Part shown: piece after piece, positions 18,735 through 27,084 of the stretch
Numbering within the stretch: position 1 is the first letter of the stretch
How the letters are laid out: the number at the start of each line of letters is the position of its first letter
From: Vibrio sp. D404a
GTDB taxonomy: Bacteria > Pseudomonadota > Gammaproteobacteria > Enterobacterales > Vibrionaceae
Assembly: GCF_030248535.1 (NCBI RefSeq)
Contig: NZ_JAHGAJ010000001.1
Location: 1 to 64,000 of the forward strand
Reading direction: 5' to 3'
Length of the DNA stretch: 64,000 nucleotides
Translations under genes and position numbers: made by a program
The notes under the pieces: generated by a model
The model's input: the letters and a program-made list of their open reading frames with translations, nothing else
Database searches by the model: none
Told to the model about the DNA's origin: nothing

Positions 18735-20145
18735 AAGCTATTTCCAAGATACATCTGGTTGGATTACGAAGAATAATGAGGCGTCCATTTGCCTGTTTCA
18801 TTAAATGTTCCACAATGGTGAGGCCAATACCCATGTTATCGTGTTTATGTGGGTCGTTTGGAGTGACTCTGGACAAAGTACGTTGTAACAACGAAGGGAA
18901 ATGTCCTTGGTCTTGGACCTCAATTCTTAGCTTCTCTTTAAGAGTGACGGTAACTGTTACTTCGCCTTTACCATGTTGCTTGGCGTTCTTGATTAAGTTA
19001 TCCAAACAGATGGTCAGCCAGTAATAGGGTAGGTTAAGCTCTATTTCGCCGGAATCACATTGATAGCCAATGTTGTGCTTTTCGCATACATGATCGAGCC
19101 ACTCTTCAAGAGAAGCGTTTTGCTTCAATAAAGGTTCTGTTTGTTCAGTGCTCAGATAGACCTTACTGTTTTCAGTGAGCTGAGAGAGCCTTTGATAGTC
19201 AGAGATTAAACGCCAAACCGCACCTTGGGTTTCATCTGGGAACTCATCGTAGCGATTTCTGAACATTTCGACGGTTAAACCAAGGCTGGTAATTGGTGTG
19301 CGAAGTTCATGAGTCAGGAGCTGCAAAACAAACTGTCTCTCTTTACGCTGTTTTGTTCTTAGAAATAGTGATCTTGCTAATATTGAAAATAGAACAATCA
19401 ACAAAGAGAAGATCATTACTTTCATTAAAAGAGTGTCGTTGTTCGTTTCACTCATGCAGAGATTACTGTATCGAAACGAACAGCTTTCTCCAGATAAGGT
19501 CATGCCTTGTTGCTTCGCAATTGGCTTCCAAACATCCTGCGGGACGGCCTTCCAGCCTTGCTCTCCACTTAACCAAAGTACATCACCTTGTTGCCAGGCT
19601 CGATATCCATCAAGCAGGGCTTCTTTACCTTCCGCTGTTAAGGACTGTAGTTTGGTGTAGAGCGGATGCAGTGGATTGGTAATCGTTAAAAACGGGTAAA
19701 TTTGTTCTTTTGTCTCTGGGTAATGCGCTACATAACGGTCCGCGAAACTTCCACCAGCAGGGTGTTGTTTAGAATGAGCGGCAAACCAGATTGCATCTAA
19801 GGTTTGTTGCTGACACAAAGCGAGCTCGAACTCGATGGCATCGTTTAACGCAGAATTAGAAGGTTCAATCGCTTGGCATGTTTGCTGTATTGCGGCTAAC
19901 GACGCAACATCCTCCCAACTGAATTTTTTGAAATCGGGGTAACGACTACGGTCTTTGAGCAGAGCCTTCGGGTAATGGGATAACTCTTGTTGAGAAACAA
20001 AGATTGGGGATGCTTGCCAGCTCGATTGATAGAGTGCTTGCCATTTGCCTTGCAAGCTCTGTGCATTGGCTAACGTAGGGAGCCAAAACAATAAACAAAG
20101 GGCTAGTGTCAGCCTGTGCATCCAGTGATTCTCGTTAAAAGTCAT
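18712..20145 (-). CDS. vxrA: Sensor histidine kinase VxrA (DUF3404)
   Basis: A 477-residue membrane kinase. A signal-anchor near residues 10-28 is followed by a periplasmic sensor domain (about 30-235) of the DUF3404 type seen in VxrA; C221 and C230 could form a disulfide. A membrane segment lies at about 241-260. The H-box is LTHELRTPITSL with H279, and the ATPase part has the N-box DNLIKNAKQHG and a G-box MGIGLTIVEHL. It senses cell-wall damage in V. cholerae. It is the first gene of the vxrABC operon; its promoter lies in the 20146-20447 gap. Confidence 0.88.
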   Translation of the reverse strand: MTFNENHWMHRLTLALCLLFWLPTLANAQSLQGKWQALYQSSWQASPIFVSQQELSHYPKALLKDRSRYPDFKKFSWEDVASLAAIQQTCQAIEPSNSALNDAIEFELALCQQQTLDAIWFAAHSKQHPAGGSFADRYVAHYPETKEQIYPFLTITNPLHPLYTKLQSLTAEGKEALLDGYRAWQQGDVLWLSGEQGWKAVPQDVWKPIAKQQGMTLSGESCSFRYSNLCMSETNNDTLLMKVMIFSLLIVLFSILARSLFLRTKQRKERQFVLQLLTHELRTPITSLGLTVEMFRNRYDEFPDETQGAVWRLISDYQRLSQLTENSKVYLSTEQTEPLLKQNASLEEWLDHVCEKHNIGYQCDSGEIELNLPYYWLTICLDNLIKNAKQHGKGEVTVTVTLKEKLRIEVQDQGHFPSLLQRTLSRVTPNDPHKHDNMGIGLTIVEHLMKQANGRLIILRNPTRCILEIAYEHPTTD

Positions 20146-20447
20146 GATCGAGAGTCTAATGAGTTTTGCTTGAGATTTGTAACCTTAATGTCAACAAGTG
20201 TCCCTGCTTTATCAAATAGTGACCGAGAGTCGTGAAACGTGTATTGCATCTCAACTGACTATTCACTGTATGACTAGTTATAACGACGGCGTTCCGACTT
20301 TATGAAAGAGGCTGATTGTTACTATCGATAAGATACACAGAGAATACTGTCATGCACCCAATGCCTTTCAATATCAAAAGAAGCCCAAGAAATGCTTGGG
20401 CTTAATCCAGTCATCATGAAACGATTGCCATGATGGTTACGTTACAT
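20146..20447. other. Gap between vxrA and the endonuclease gene
   Basis: About 300 bp. It contains the vxrA promoter, for which no clear hexamers were picked, and the endonuclease terminator at 20381-20403. No gene or small RNA is supported. Confidence 0.5.
20377..20403 (-). terminator. Terminator of the endonuclease I gene
   Basis: A perfect 9-bp stem AAGCCCAAG/CTTGGGCTT with a 5-nt loop lies 45 bp after the stop codon; a CTTTTG tract follows on the minus strand. Confidence 0.8.
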
Positions 20448-22064
20448 TTAATTTCCCCAGATCTGGCTGACAAATTCAGGGTGGTCAATAAACGGGTTAC
20501 GATTCCCTTGAAAATCATGTACCGCTTGATTTCGGTCGATTTCTTTTTGACTTACCGGATCTTCAGAATGCCAGCGCTTAAGCATCGTAAGTAACCAAGG
20601 TTCAAACACGGTGGTATTGGTTCCATCCAGAACGGCATCTGAGCTTGCAGAGTTACCTTCCCAGTTCGCGATTTCATTTTCATAGCGTGTTGCCATGTAG
20701 AAATATGCTCTTGCGAAATCACCTTTGAACTCATCAATTGGCTCAAATACAGTACCCACATAACCAAGAGAGCTCGCTGCATTGCCTAGTTTAGAGCCAT
20801 TGCTTGATGTGTATGTTGCGCTGCTTACCTCACCAAATGGCCAGTTACTGCGTTTCGAGTTAACGTAACCGTCAGTGGCAAATAGATGATGACCGTCAGA
20901 GTTCATTGGCTCGACTTTCCCACCAAACCAGCTTTTCGGGAAAGAGTGCTCTCGGTTGTAACAATCACCTTCCTTGCTGTACTGACCGCATTGATCAGTC
21001 ACTTTAGTGAACTGGATTGAATCCGAACCTGAAGGCTTCTCTGAATACATGTCGAGAATCGACCCATCCGTCTCATAGTATGCGTCTAAGTCAGCCTCAG
21101 ACACCAATGTCCAAATAGCGGTGTAACCTTGACTACTATGGTTATCAATAATTTGATACAAGGCCGTTTTTAGTGCAAAGCCCGTTTTGCCTTCTGCGTC
21201 TTTGTAATACTCGCCTAACACTGGTGGTTCAGTTGGTGGTGTCGTTGAGCCACCAACCACAAATTGTGTACTCTGGCTTGATTGGAAATCACCGCCAGAT
21301 GCCACAACGGTCCCATTAACTGACAAACTGTAAGAACCATTGCCCACGTTGCAGCACATCCCATCGCCATAAGAGTCTAGAACTTCTAGTGTGTAGGTAC
21401 CGCTTGCTAAACACATTTCCACTTCATTGGTGGTGTTACTTTGGTAGTCTGAACCAGAATAAAGAGTTTGAGAAACTGAGTTTTTAAGAGACCAACTGGT
21501 TTCAGAGCCATAGTTATCCGTCACTAGCGTAAGTGTCGCACGGGTATCATTACAGCTTTGCGTGGGTGGAGTGACCGTAGGCTGAAAGTTATCTAGATAC
21601 ACCACTTCTGATCCATCAAAATCTGCATCGTCATAAAATCGCACGCCCACAACAATATCTTTGGTGCTCGTAGCACTGTATAAGTGAGTCAATGCCTGCC
21701 ACTGATTAGTTAAACCATTGTTCGAGTAACCCAAATAGCCATCAACAAAAAGGCGAGCTTTCACGTTGCCTTCCGTGTGGTAAACATCGACAGAGAAATC
21801 ATAAGTTTTCCCCTGTTCAACGGATATCGTTTGCAGAAAATCAGTATTACTTTGAGTGCCTGTATTCACTGTTACTTGCGCAGAGAAACTGCCGTTTTTG
21901 ACAGGGTCAGTAGCGGGTGAAACCGCAATCCCGGAATCAATTACACTCCATCCAGATGGTGCGTTTCCTTCCCAGTTTTCAAAACTTCCATTTTGCATTT
22001 GTGCATGCGCACTCGCTGAGCAAAGTAATGCAACGCCACTTAGTGTTATTATTCTATTTATCAT
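20448..22064 (-). CDS. Secreted endonuclease I with N-terminal carbohydrate-binding-like domain
   Basis: A 538-residue extracellular nuclease. A signal peptide (MINRIITLSGVALLCSASAHA) is followed by a jelly-roll-like domain starting NGSFENWEGNAPSGW (about 25-165), a second Cys-containing beta domain (about 170-275), a Thr/Pro linker (TTPPTEPP) and a C-terminal endonuclease I domain. The nuclease motifs are YNREHSFPKSWFGG and DFQGNRNPFIDHPE, with the catalytic His and metal-binding Asn. The family degrades DNA nonspecifically with a divalent metal. The extra N-terminal domains make it longer than EndA or Dns (about 230 residues), suggesting binding to surfaces or polysaccharide. It is a monocistronic unit with its own terminator. 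Confidence 0.88.
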   Translation of the reverse strand: MINRIITLSGVALLCSASAHAQMQNGSFENWEGNAPSGWSVIDSGIAVSPATDPVKNGSFSAQVTVNTGTQSNTDFLQTISVEQGKTYDFSVDVYHTEGNVKARLFVDGYLGYSNNGLTNQWQALTHLYSATSTKDIVVGVRFYDDADFDGSEVVYLDNFQPTVTPPTQSCNDTRATLTLVTDNYGSETSWSLKNSVSQTLYSGSDYQSNTTNEVEMCLASGTYTLEVLDSYGDGMCCNVGNGSYSLSVNGTVVASGGDFQSSQSTQFVVGGSTTPPTEPPVLGEYYKDAEGKTGFALKTALYQIIDNHSSQGYTAIWTLVSEADLDAYYETDGSILDMYSEKPSGSDSIQFTKVTDQCGQYSKEGDCYNREHSFPKSWFGGKVEPMNSDGHHLFATDGYVNSKRSNWPFGEVSSATYTSSNGSKLGNAASSLGYVGTVFEPIDEFKGDFARAYFYMATRYENEIANWEGNSASSDAVLDGTNTTVFEPWLLTMLKRWHSEDPVSQKEIDRNQAVHDFQGNRNPFIDHPEFVSQIWGN

Positions 22065-22267
22065 ATAACCTTCTGTTTAATTGGATAAAAATCAACTAAG
22101 CTTAGAAAGTAATCAAAATATTAAGAGAGATATACATCTCATTTATAAATGTAATGCTCATTACTTTTATCTATATATGTGATGTCAAACTGTGCAACAT
22201 TGACCTATTAAATGCATTTCACACGCTAGATTATTGAAAAAAGCTTCAATCCTTCTCTGTCTCACAT
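22065..22267. other. AT-rich gap before the first 96-bp repeat
   Basis: About 200 bp with the endonuclease promoter. Nothing else was recognised; the next 300 bp hold the repeat and the DUF4437 remnant. Confidence 0.4.
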
Positions 22268-22363
22268 AGGGTCACTTTCAACCTAGAAAGTGACCCTAAT
22301 AAACATCAAGTCGTGAGTGTTTTGGTTTAGCCTCTGACTATGCATCTAGCTTCAAAAACTGCC
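22268..22363. repeat. 96-bp direct repeat, copy 1 (duplicated 3' end and terminator of an ABC ATPase gene)
   Basis: This block matches 29650-29745 in the same orientation with only two mismatches by eye. It contains the terminator stem GGGTCACTTTC/GAAAGTGACCC and the last eight or so codons (RQFLKLDA-stop, minus strand) of the ABC ATPase at 29720, without the rest of that gene. At its right end it is fused to a truncated DUF4437 gene. Direct repeats that rebuild a gene's 3' end are typical of an inserted or excised segment. Confidence 0.92.
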
Positions 22364-22364
22364 A

Positions 22365-22586
22365 GCAGGCTTTGACGGCAAAATTACGACAGACGCAAGT
22401 GAGTTTCGCGCCGTTGTGATTGCAGGCTCGATTGAGTACAACTCAAAAGAACAAAGCAGCGATCTTACTTTGAACCCGGGAAGCTACGTTGAGTCTGAGG
22501 GCAAGTTCTCTCATGACATCACCAACACGGGTGACTCTGAGGCGACAATCTACATCCGTACTAACAGTAAGTACCAGGTGAAATAA
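22365..22586 (+). pseudogene. C-terminal remnant of a DUF4437 (ChrR-like cupin) protein
   Basis: An open frame without a start codon encodes about 73 residues: GFDGKITTDASEFRAVVIAG, then IEYNSKEQSSDLTLNPGSYV, then FSHDITNTGDSEATIYIRTN and a stop. This is the C-terminal cupin half seen in DUF4437 proteins. The 5' part is missing exactly where the 96-bp repeat ends, so a recombination removed it. It precedes the DUF3299 gene and is separated from it by a terminator-like hairpin. Confidence 0.75.
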
Positions 22587-22607
22587 GACTTAGCTCGCTG
22601 TGCCCCT

Positions 22608-22640
22608 CGCCACCGGCTTTATCACCCAAAGCCGGTGGCG
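22608..22640 (+). terminator. Terminator after the DUF4437 remnant
   Basis: A 13-bp perfect stem CGCCACCGGCTTT/AAAGCCGGTGGCG with a 7-nt loop. The following sequence is ATTTCC, so the T-tail is short. Confidence 0.75.
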
Positions 22641-22683
22641 ATTTCCATCGACGCGCAAGTCTGTGCAACACAAAGGTTAATAT

Positions 22684-23199
22684 ATGAAACGCATATTGTT
22701 CATCGCTTCTTTGATCATGGTGACACTCAGCTCTGCCTCTTTTGCGGCAAACCAGGTTCGCTATAAAAATACGGTAGAAATTGAGTGGCTTGATCTAAAC
22801 CCAGAAAGAGAACGCGCACGCGTCAGCGATAAAACCTTTGCTGCCCTTGACCACAGTGCGAATGTTGCTCAGCAGGCGTTAGTGGGAAGTGCTCGTCCAG
22901 AATTGCATGGCAGCAACGTAAAGATACCCGGTTTCGTGATTCCATTAGAAGGGGACTCAGAGTCCATCTCTGAGTTTCTTTTGGTTCCGTTTTATGGTGC
23001 GTGCATTCACGTTCCACCACCACCGCCCAACCAGATTATTTACGTCAAATTTGAAGAAGGGGCTCCCACTAAAGACCTTTGGGATATCGTCTACATTACC
23101 GGAACCTTGAAAGCAGAAACGGTCATTTCTGATGATATCGGGGTCGAGTCAGGCTACTCCATTGATGGAGCGAGCTTAGAGATATATAGCAAAGCGTGA
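22684..23199 (+). CDS. Periplasmic DUF3299 protein
   Basis: A 171-residue exported protein: signal peptide MKRILFIASLIMVTLSSASFA, then a DUF3299 domain with PGFVIPLEGD, EFLLVPFYGACIHVPPPPPN and a late IDGASLEIY. The function of the family is unknown; members often sit beside ABC-type export genes, which are not present here. It starts 98 bp after the DUF4437 remnant and is convergent with the FadL pseudogene. The conserved Cys-Ile-His and four-proline segment suggests a metal or ligand site, which is inference. Confidence 0.78.
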   Translation: MKRILFIASLIMVTLSSASFAANQVRYKNTVEIEWLDLNPERERARVSDKTFAALDHSANVAQQALVGSARPELHGSNVKIPGFVIPLEGDSESISEFLLVPFYGACIHVPPPPPNQIIYVKFEEGAPTKDLWDIVYITGTLKAETVISDDIGVESGYSIDGASLEIYSKA

Positions 23200-23289
23200 T
23201 TGCTCAAGTGCTATCTAGGCAGTAATGAGATAGCACTTTAGATTCACAATATTCGAAGTGTACTCCGCTACACGTAGAGCACGTCCAGA

Positions 23290-24416
23290 CTAATAACGGT
23301 AAGATATTGTTAAGAAGTGAATTCGATTATCGGAGTAATCACCTGTTGGCTGAATAATACCATTGTCTGCATTGATCTCTGCTTCACCGTTGTTTTGATA
23401 CTGGTAGGCGACCCCTAATTGTCGTCCTGAATCAAGCAAATACTCTGCACCAATACCGATTCGCCATTGCTTATCGACGGAGAGTAACACATCTCTTTTT
23501 TCTTTTGATACAGGGCTAGAGTCGATGCTTGTACCCGTGTAGAGCGTCCAACGATCCAATTTTTTTGTAGCCCTAAACCTAGAGAGTAAGTCATGTCATA
23601 TTTGGCATTGTAGTCATGCCAGTTTTCCATTTTCGCATTGAGCATTATCGCTGTTGATTCGCTTAATGAGTGGCGAATGCCCACGTCAAAACTGCGAACC
23701 CAAGATAGTCCGACTGTGGGATCGAGTCCTGTTGATGAACTGACTTCAAATTCGTGATCGCTACTGTGATTGTATTGAGCCCCAATGCTTGTTTGATCGC
23801 TCATCAAATAAAATGCGCTTACAGCAAAAGTCGGAGCAATACTGGTTCCGGAAGCAAGCTTGTCACTACTTGAGTTGATACCTCCAACCACATCAATACT
23901 TGCATGTTGAAGGATTGCAGAACCACCAATCGAAAGTTGGTCTGAAATCTGATAAGACATTGCTGTTGTTAAATTGACAATAGATATCGCGTTTTCGCTG
24001 ATCAGATTAATTGGGTCAGCAGAAACACCGTTGCTGTAATCGACGCCAAGCCCTCCTGCCGAGTGTAATGATGCGCCTACTACCGTCTTTTCGTTGATAC
24101 GCTTCGCATAGGACAGATGTGGTGCTATCAAGCCTTTTGATGATTCAGTCGTTGCTCCATTGTCTTCGCGTGTGAATGTTGAGAAGACATCAATATACTG
24201 GCCTCCGATTTGATAAGAGCTCTGTTTGATTTGAGATAGAGCCGCCGGATTGGAAACCGTCGCTGATGAGTCCAACGCGTTGGTTACATTACCAGCGCCA
24301 GCAGTAGCAACACTTTTGGTGGTCGCGAGTTGAGACATACTAAGGCCAGCAGCATTTGTGCACGAACTAAATGCGCCGACGGCAAGTATAGCGAGTGTTG
24401 TTTGATTGAGTTTCAT
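23290..24416 (-). pseudogene. FadL/TodX-family outer-membrane transporter, frameshifted in an A7 run
   Basis: The first 280 or so residues (signal peptide, then AGLSMSQLATTKSVATAGAGNVTNALDSSATVSNPAALS in pieces typical of FadL) are in one frame and the last 90 (DRWTLYTGTSIDSS to HFLTISYRY) in another. The break is at a run of seven A on the coding strand (T7 at 23560-23566); eight A would read LQKKLDRWTLY and restore one protein of about 375 residues with the usual aromatic C-terminus. FadL-type channels import hydrophobic compounds. It is divergent from a LysR gene and lies in an islet with sulfatase genes. A sequencing error, slippage-based rescue and true inactivation are all possible. Confidence 0.88.
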
Positions 24417-24520
24417 GGAAGCTTTCCCAGTTAAAAATACGAAAGTGGAGGGGGACCTGTCAACGAACTCATTGTATTCGGGAGAAAAACCAGGTGTAGG
24501 GAAGTACTGTTATACCTGCC

Positions 24521-24535
24521 ATAGGTTCAACCTAT
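24521..24535. promoter_or_regulatory. Palindromic operator candidate between fadL pseudogene and LysR
   Basis: ATAGGTTCAACCTAT is a perfect inverted repeat with a 3-nt centre in the 306-bp divergent gap 24417-24722. It has the size and place of a LysR binding site. Related half-sites (ATAGGT and ACCT) occur upstream of the sulfatase at about 29470-29484. Confidence 0.4.
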
Positions 24536-24722
24536 AGATAGCAACCGTCTATGAGAGATATAGATGTGGCTACCTAGATTTATATCGATAGTCGAACTAA
24601 CTTATCGCTATTTTTTGTGAATCCATGAACGAGCTCCTCATGACTTTTCAATCGCTTGATGTTCACCACTCTCACCTGAAAGCACACTTTGGTGGTTTAG
24701 AAAACATGTCGTTATACTGAAC

Positions 24723-25643
24723 ATGCCAGTGGGCAAAAATACCTTTCTACAGAAAATGAAATCTATGCAAAGTGATCAGCAATTTGATTTGAATTTAATC
24801 AGAACATTCTTTGAGGTTTACCGAACGAGTTCGTTTACTAAAGCGGGCAATAACCTTGGTATAAGCCAGCCTTCTGTAAGTGCTGCGGTAAGAAAAATGG
24901 AAGCGGATATCGGTTATCAGCTTTTTGTAAAGCAAGGGCGGGGTATTAGCCCTACTGCCAATGCGCATAAGCTCGCTGCACGATGTCATCAAGGCTTCAA
25001 TGAGATTATTAATGCAGTGACAGAGGATGTGAGTTTCGAGGTACATGTTAATGAAGCGCTTCTCCATCAAGTCGTTAATCTCGACCATGCTCAAATACAA
25101 GAAACGCCAGCTGAGCAGATGGATGTGATAGAACGTCTGCGCAACCAATCTTTGGATCTCGCACTGTCTGTATTTACGGTTAGAGATCCCTCACTGATTA
25201 TTGAGCCCATTGTTGAAGAAAACGCGATAGTCATTTGTCGAGCTGACCACCCAGCAATTGGCGACTCAATGACTAGTGAGGAGTTTTATCAGCAGCAACA
25301 TGTCATTTTATCCACCAAATGGGAAAGAATGTCGGGCTTTGAGCATGGCGCTAAGTCGATAGTTCAAGAACGCAAGGTTCATAGCGTTGTGGGTTCGCTT
25401 TCGGCCAAGTTAATGTTGGTATCGAAATCTGATGCGGTCGCTGTTGTATCAGAAGGCTTTGCCAAGTACTGGCAAAACACGTTGGGATTAAAAACGCTAG
25501 CGTGTCCCATTGAGCTTAGTGCTATCAATTATAGCTTGGCTTACCACAAGCGATACGCTAGCAACGAGCAACACAAGTCGCTCAGAGATGCTATTAAGCG
25601 CCGTATCGCGGGCGGGTGGCAACCTTTTAAATCATTGGATTAG
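24723..25643 (+). CDS. LysR family transcriptional regulator
   Basis: A LysR regulator of about 306 residues; the DNA-binding domain reads FDLNLIRTFFEVYRTSSFTK, then AGNNLGISQPSVSAAVRKME. In-frame Met codons at 24756 and 24765 are alternative starts that would remove a 12-15-residue leader. It is divergent from the FadL-like pseudogene and ends one base before the convergent sulfatase maturase. Likely targets are the porin and the sulfatase genes within the islet. The effector is unknown. Confidence 0.78.
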   Translation: MPVGKNTFLQKMKSMQSDQQFDLNLIRTFFEVYRTSSFTKAGNNLGISQPSVSAAVRKMEADIGYQLFVKQGRGISPTANAHKLAARCHQGFNEIINAVTEDVSFEVHVNEALLHQVVNLDHAQIQETPAEQMDVIERLRNQSLDLALSVFTVRDPSLIIEPIVEENAIVICRADHPAIGDSMTSEEFYQQQHVILSTKWERMSGFEHGAKSIVQERKVHSVVGSLSAKLMLVSKSDAVAVVSEGFAKYWQNTLGLKTLACPIELSAINYSLAYHKRYASNEQHKSLRDAIKRRIAGGWQPFKSLD

Positions 25644-25644
25644 A

Positions 25645-26952
25645 TTACCCACAGCAACGTTTGTATTTTTGACTACTGCCACATGGACAAGGTGAGTTCC
25701 TGCCTATAGGGCTCATTTTTGTCGCACTGGTTTTGGGCTCTCTGTAGTTGAGTGCCCACATCAGTTCTGCAGGAGATCGTCCCTGTTTGAGTAAGCTGCA
25801 CATTTCCTGCATATAGGTAGCGGTATGCTCAAAAAACAGCTTATAACCCTGACAGAAGTAGTTGTGGTTAGGTAAGCCATTTGGGCTAACAGCAAAGCGC
25901 TGCTTTGGACAGCCGCCATTGCAGGCGAACTTGTATTTACAGCGTTTGCAGTCTGCGTTTAGCGTTTCTTGTTTGTCTTTTCCGAACTGAATAGCCTGAG
26001 AGCTTGTATTACATTCTTCGATAGATTTCTCGTGAATATTGCCCAATAAATGTTCAGGATAAACATAGTGATCACAGTTGTATAAATCCCCATTTGCTTC
26101 CAGAGCAAAGGCGTGACCACAGCGCTGGGCGAAGTGACAAATACTAGGGTTCTCACCAAACCAGCTGCTCAATGTACTATCGAACATGTTGATATAAATT
26201 CGGCCGATATCTTTTCGTACCCATTGGTCAAAAATAGCGTTTAAAAACTCACCATATTGACGCGCAGGTACAGACCACTCGGTGACATCCGCCAATGTTT
26301 CGTTCGGTAGAACCAAACGTAATTGATCACCTATGACTTCCCTCGCTTCGCGTTCGACCAGAGGCGTAAACTGGATGTGGGTTGAACCAATACCCTTGAG
26401 AAATTGATAGACACGCTCCGGATACTTCACGTTTTCTCGGTTCACCACGGTCAGTGTATTAAAGTCTACGTTATGCTTTTTTAGCAGATCGACCGCTTGC
26501 ATTACCTTTGCGTGGGTAGGTTTGCCGGCTCTGTTTTTTCTATAGCAGTCATGCAGGTCAGCGGGGCCATCAATCGACAGGCCAACAAGAAAGTTGTGCT
26601 GTTTAAAGAAACGACACCAGTCATCATTAAGCAGCAACCCATTGGTTTGAAAACTGTGTTCAACCGTTTTTTTTCCTGCGTGTTTTGTACTCAGCTCTAC
26701 GGCTTGTTGGAAAAAAGCCAGCCCCATGAGCGTAGGCTCGCCTCCTTGCCAAGTAAGCTGAACGTGGTCATTTTTCTGTGCTTCAATAGTCTGCTTGATA
26801 TAAGCTTCCAACGTTTCGTCGCTCATACGCCAGTTGTTTTGGCGATCTGGATAGAGTTTTTCTTTCTCTAGATAGAAGCAGTAATCACAGTCAATGTTAC
26901 AGACTGAGCCAGTCGGTTTTGCCATTACATGACAACTAGTCGGTGTTTGCAT
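25645..26952 (-). CDS. Anaerobic sulfatase maturase (radical SAM, SPASM) with C-terminal SEC-C motif
   Basis: A 435-residue radical SAM enzyme that oxidises the active-site Ser or Cys of sulfatases to formylglycine. The radical SAM cluster motif C18-x3-C22-x2-C25 (CNIDCDYC) is at the N-terminus, followed by WQGGEPTL. SPASM auxiliary-cluster cysteines are clear later (CGHAFALEANGDLYNCDHYV, CKRCKYKFACNGGCPK). A SEC-C zinc motif (NSPCPCGSSQKYKRCCG) is added at the end. It lies 132 bp downstream of an arylsulfatase whose motif carries Ser, the substrate type this enzyme class can process. The pair is probably one operon; a CCAACCGA/TCGGTTGG hairpin lies between them. Confidence 0.9.
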   Translation of the reverse strand: MQTPTSCHVMAKPTGSVCNIDCDYCFYLEKEKLYPDRQNNWRMSDETLEAYIKQTIEAQKNDHVQLTWQGGEPTLMGLAFFQQAVELSTKHAGKKTVEHSFQTNGLLLNDDWCRFFKQHNFLVGLSIDGPADLHDCYRKNRAGKPTHAKVMQAVDLLKKHNVDFNTLTVVNRENVKYPERVYQFLKGIGSTHIQFTPLVEREAREVIGDQLRLVLPNETLADVTEWSVPARQYGEFLNAIFDQWVRKDIGRIYINMFDSTLSSWFGENPSICHFAQRCGHAFALEANGDLYNCDHYVYPEHLLGNIHEKSIEECNTSSQAIQFGKDKQETLNADCKRCKYKFACNGGCPKQRFAVSPNGLPNHNYFCQGYKLFFEHTATYMQEMCSLLKQGRSPAELMWALNYREPKTSATKMSPIGRNSPCPCGSSQKYKRCCG

Positions 26953-27084
26953 GAAAATTCCTCACGGCCAAAGGGGGCTTGATAATTAGGTGTTGTTGAA
27001 TGTTGCTTAGTGGGAGCTGTATGTTGCTACCAACCGAGACAATACATCTTCGGTTGGCAGCGACAGGCTGTGATAAAGTGACCG

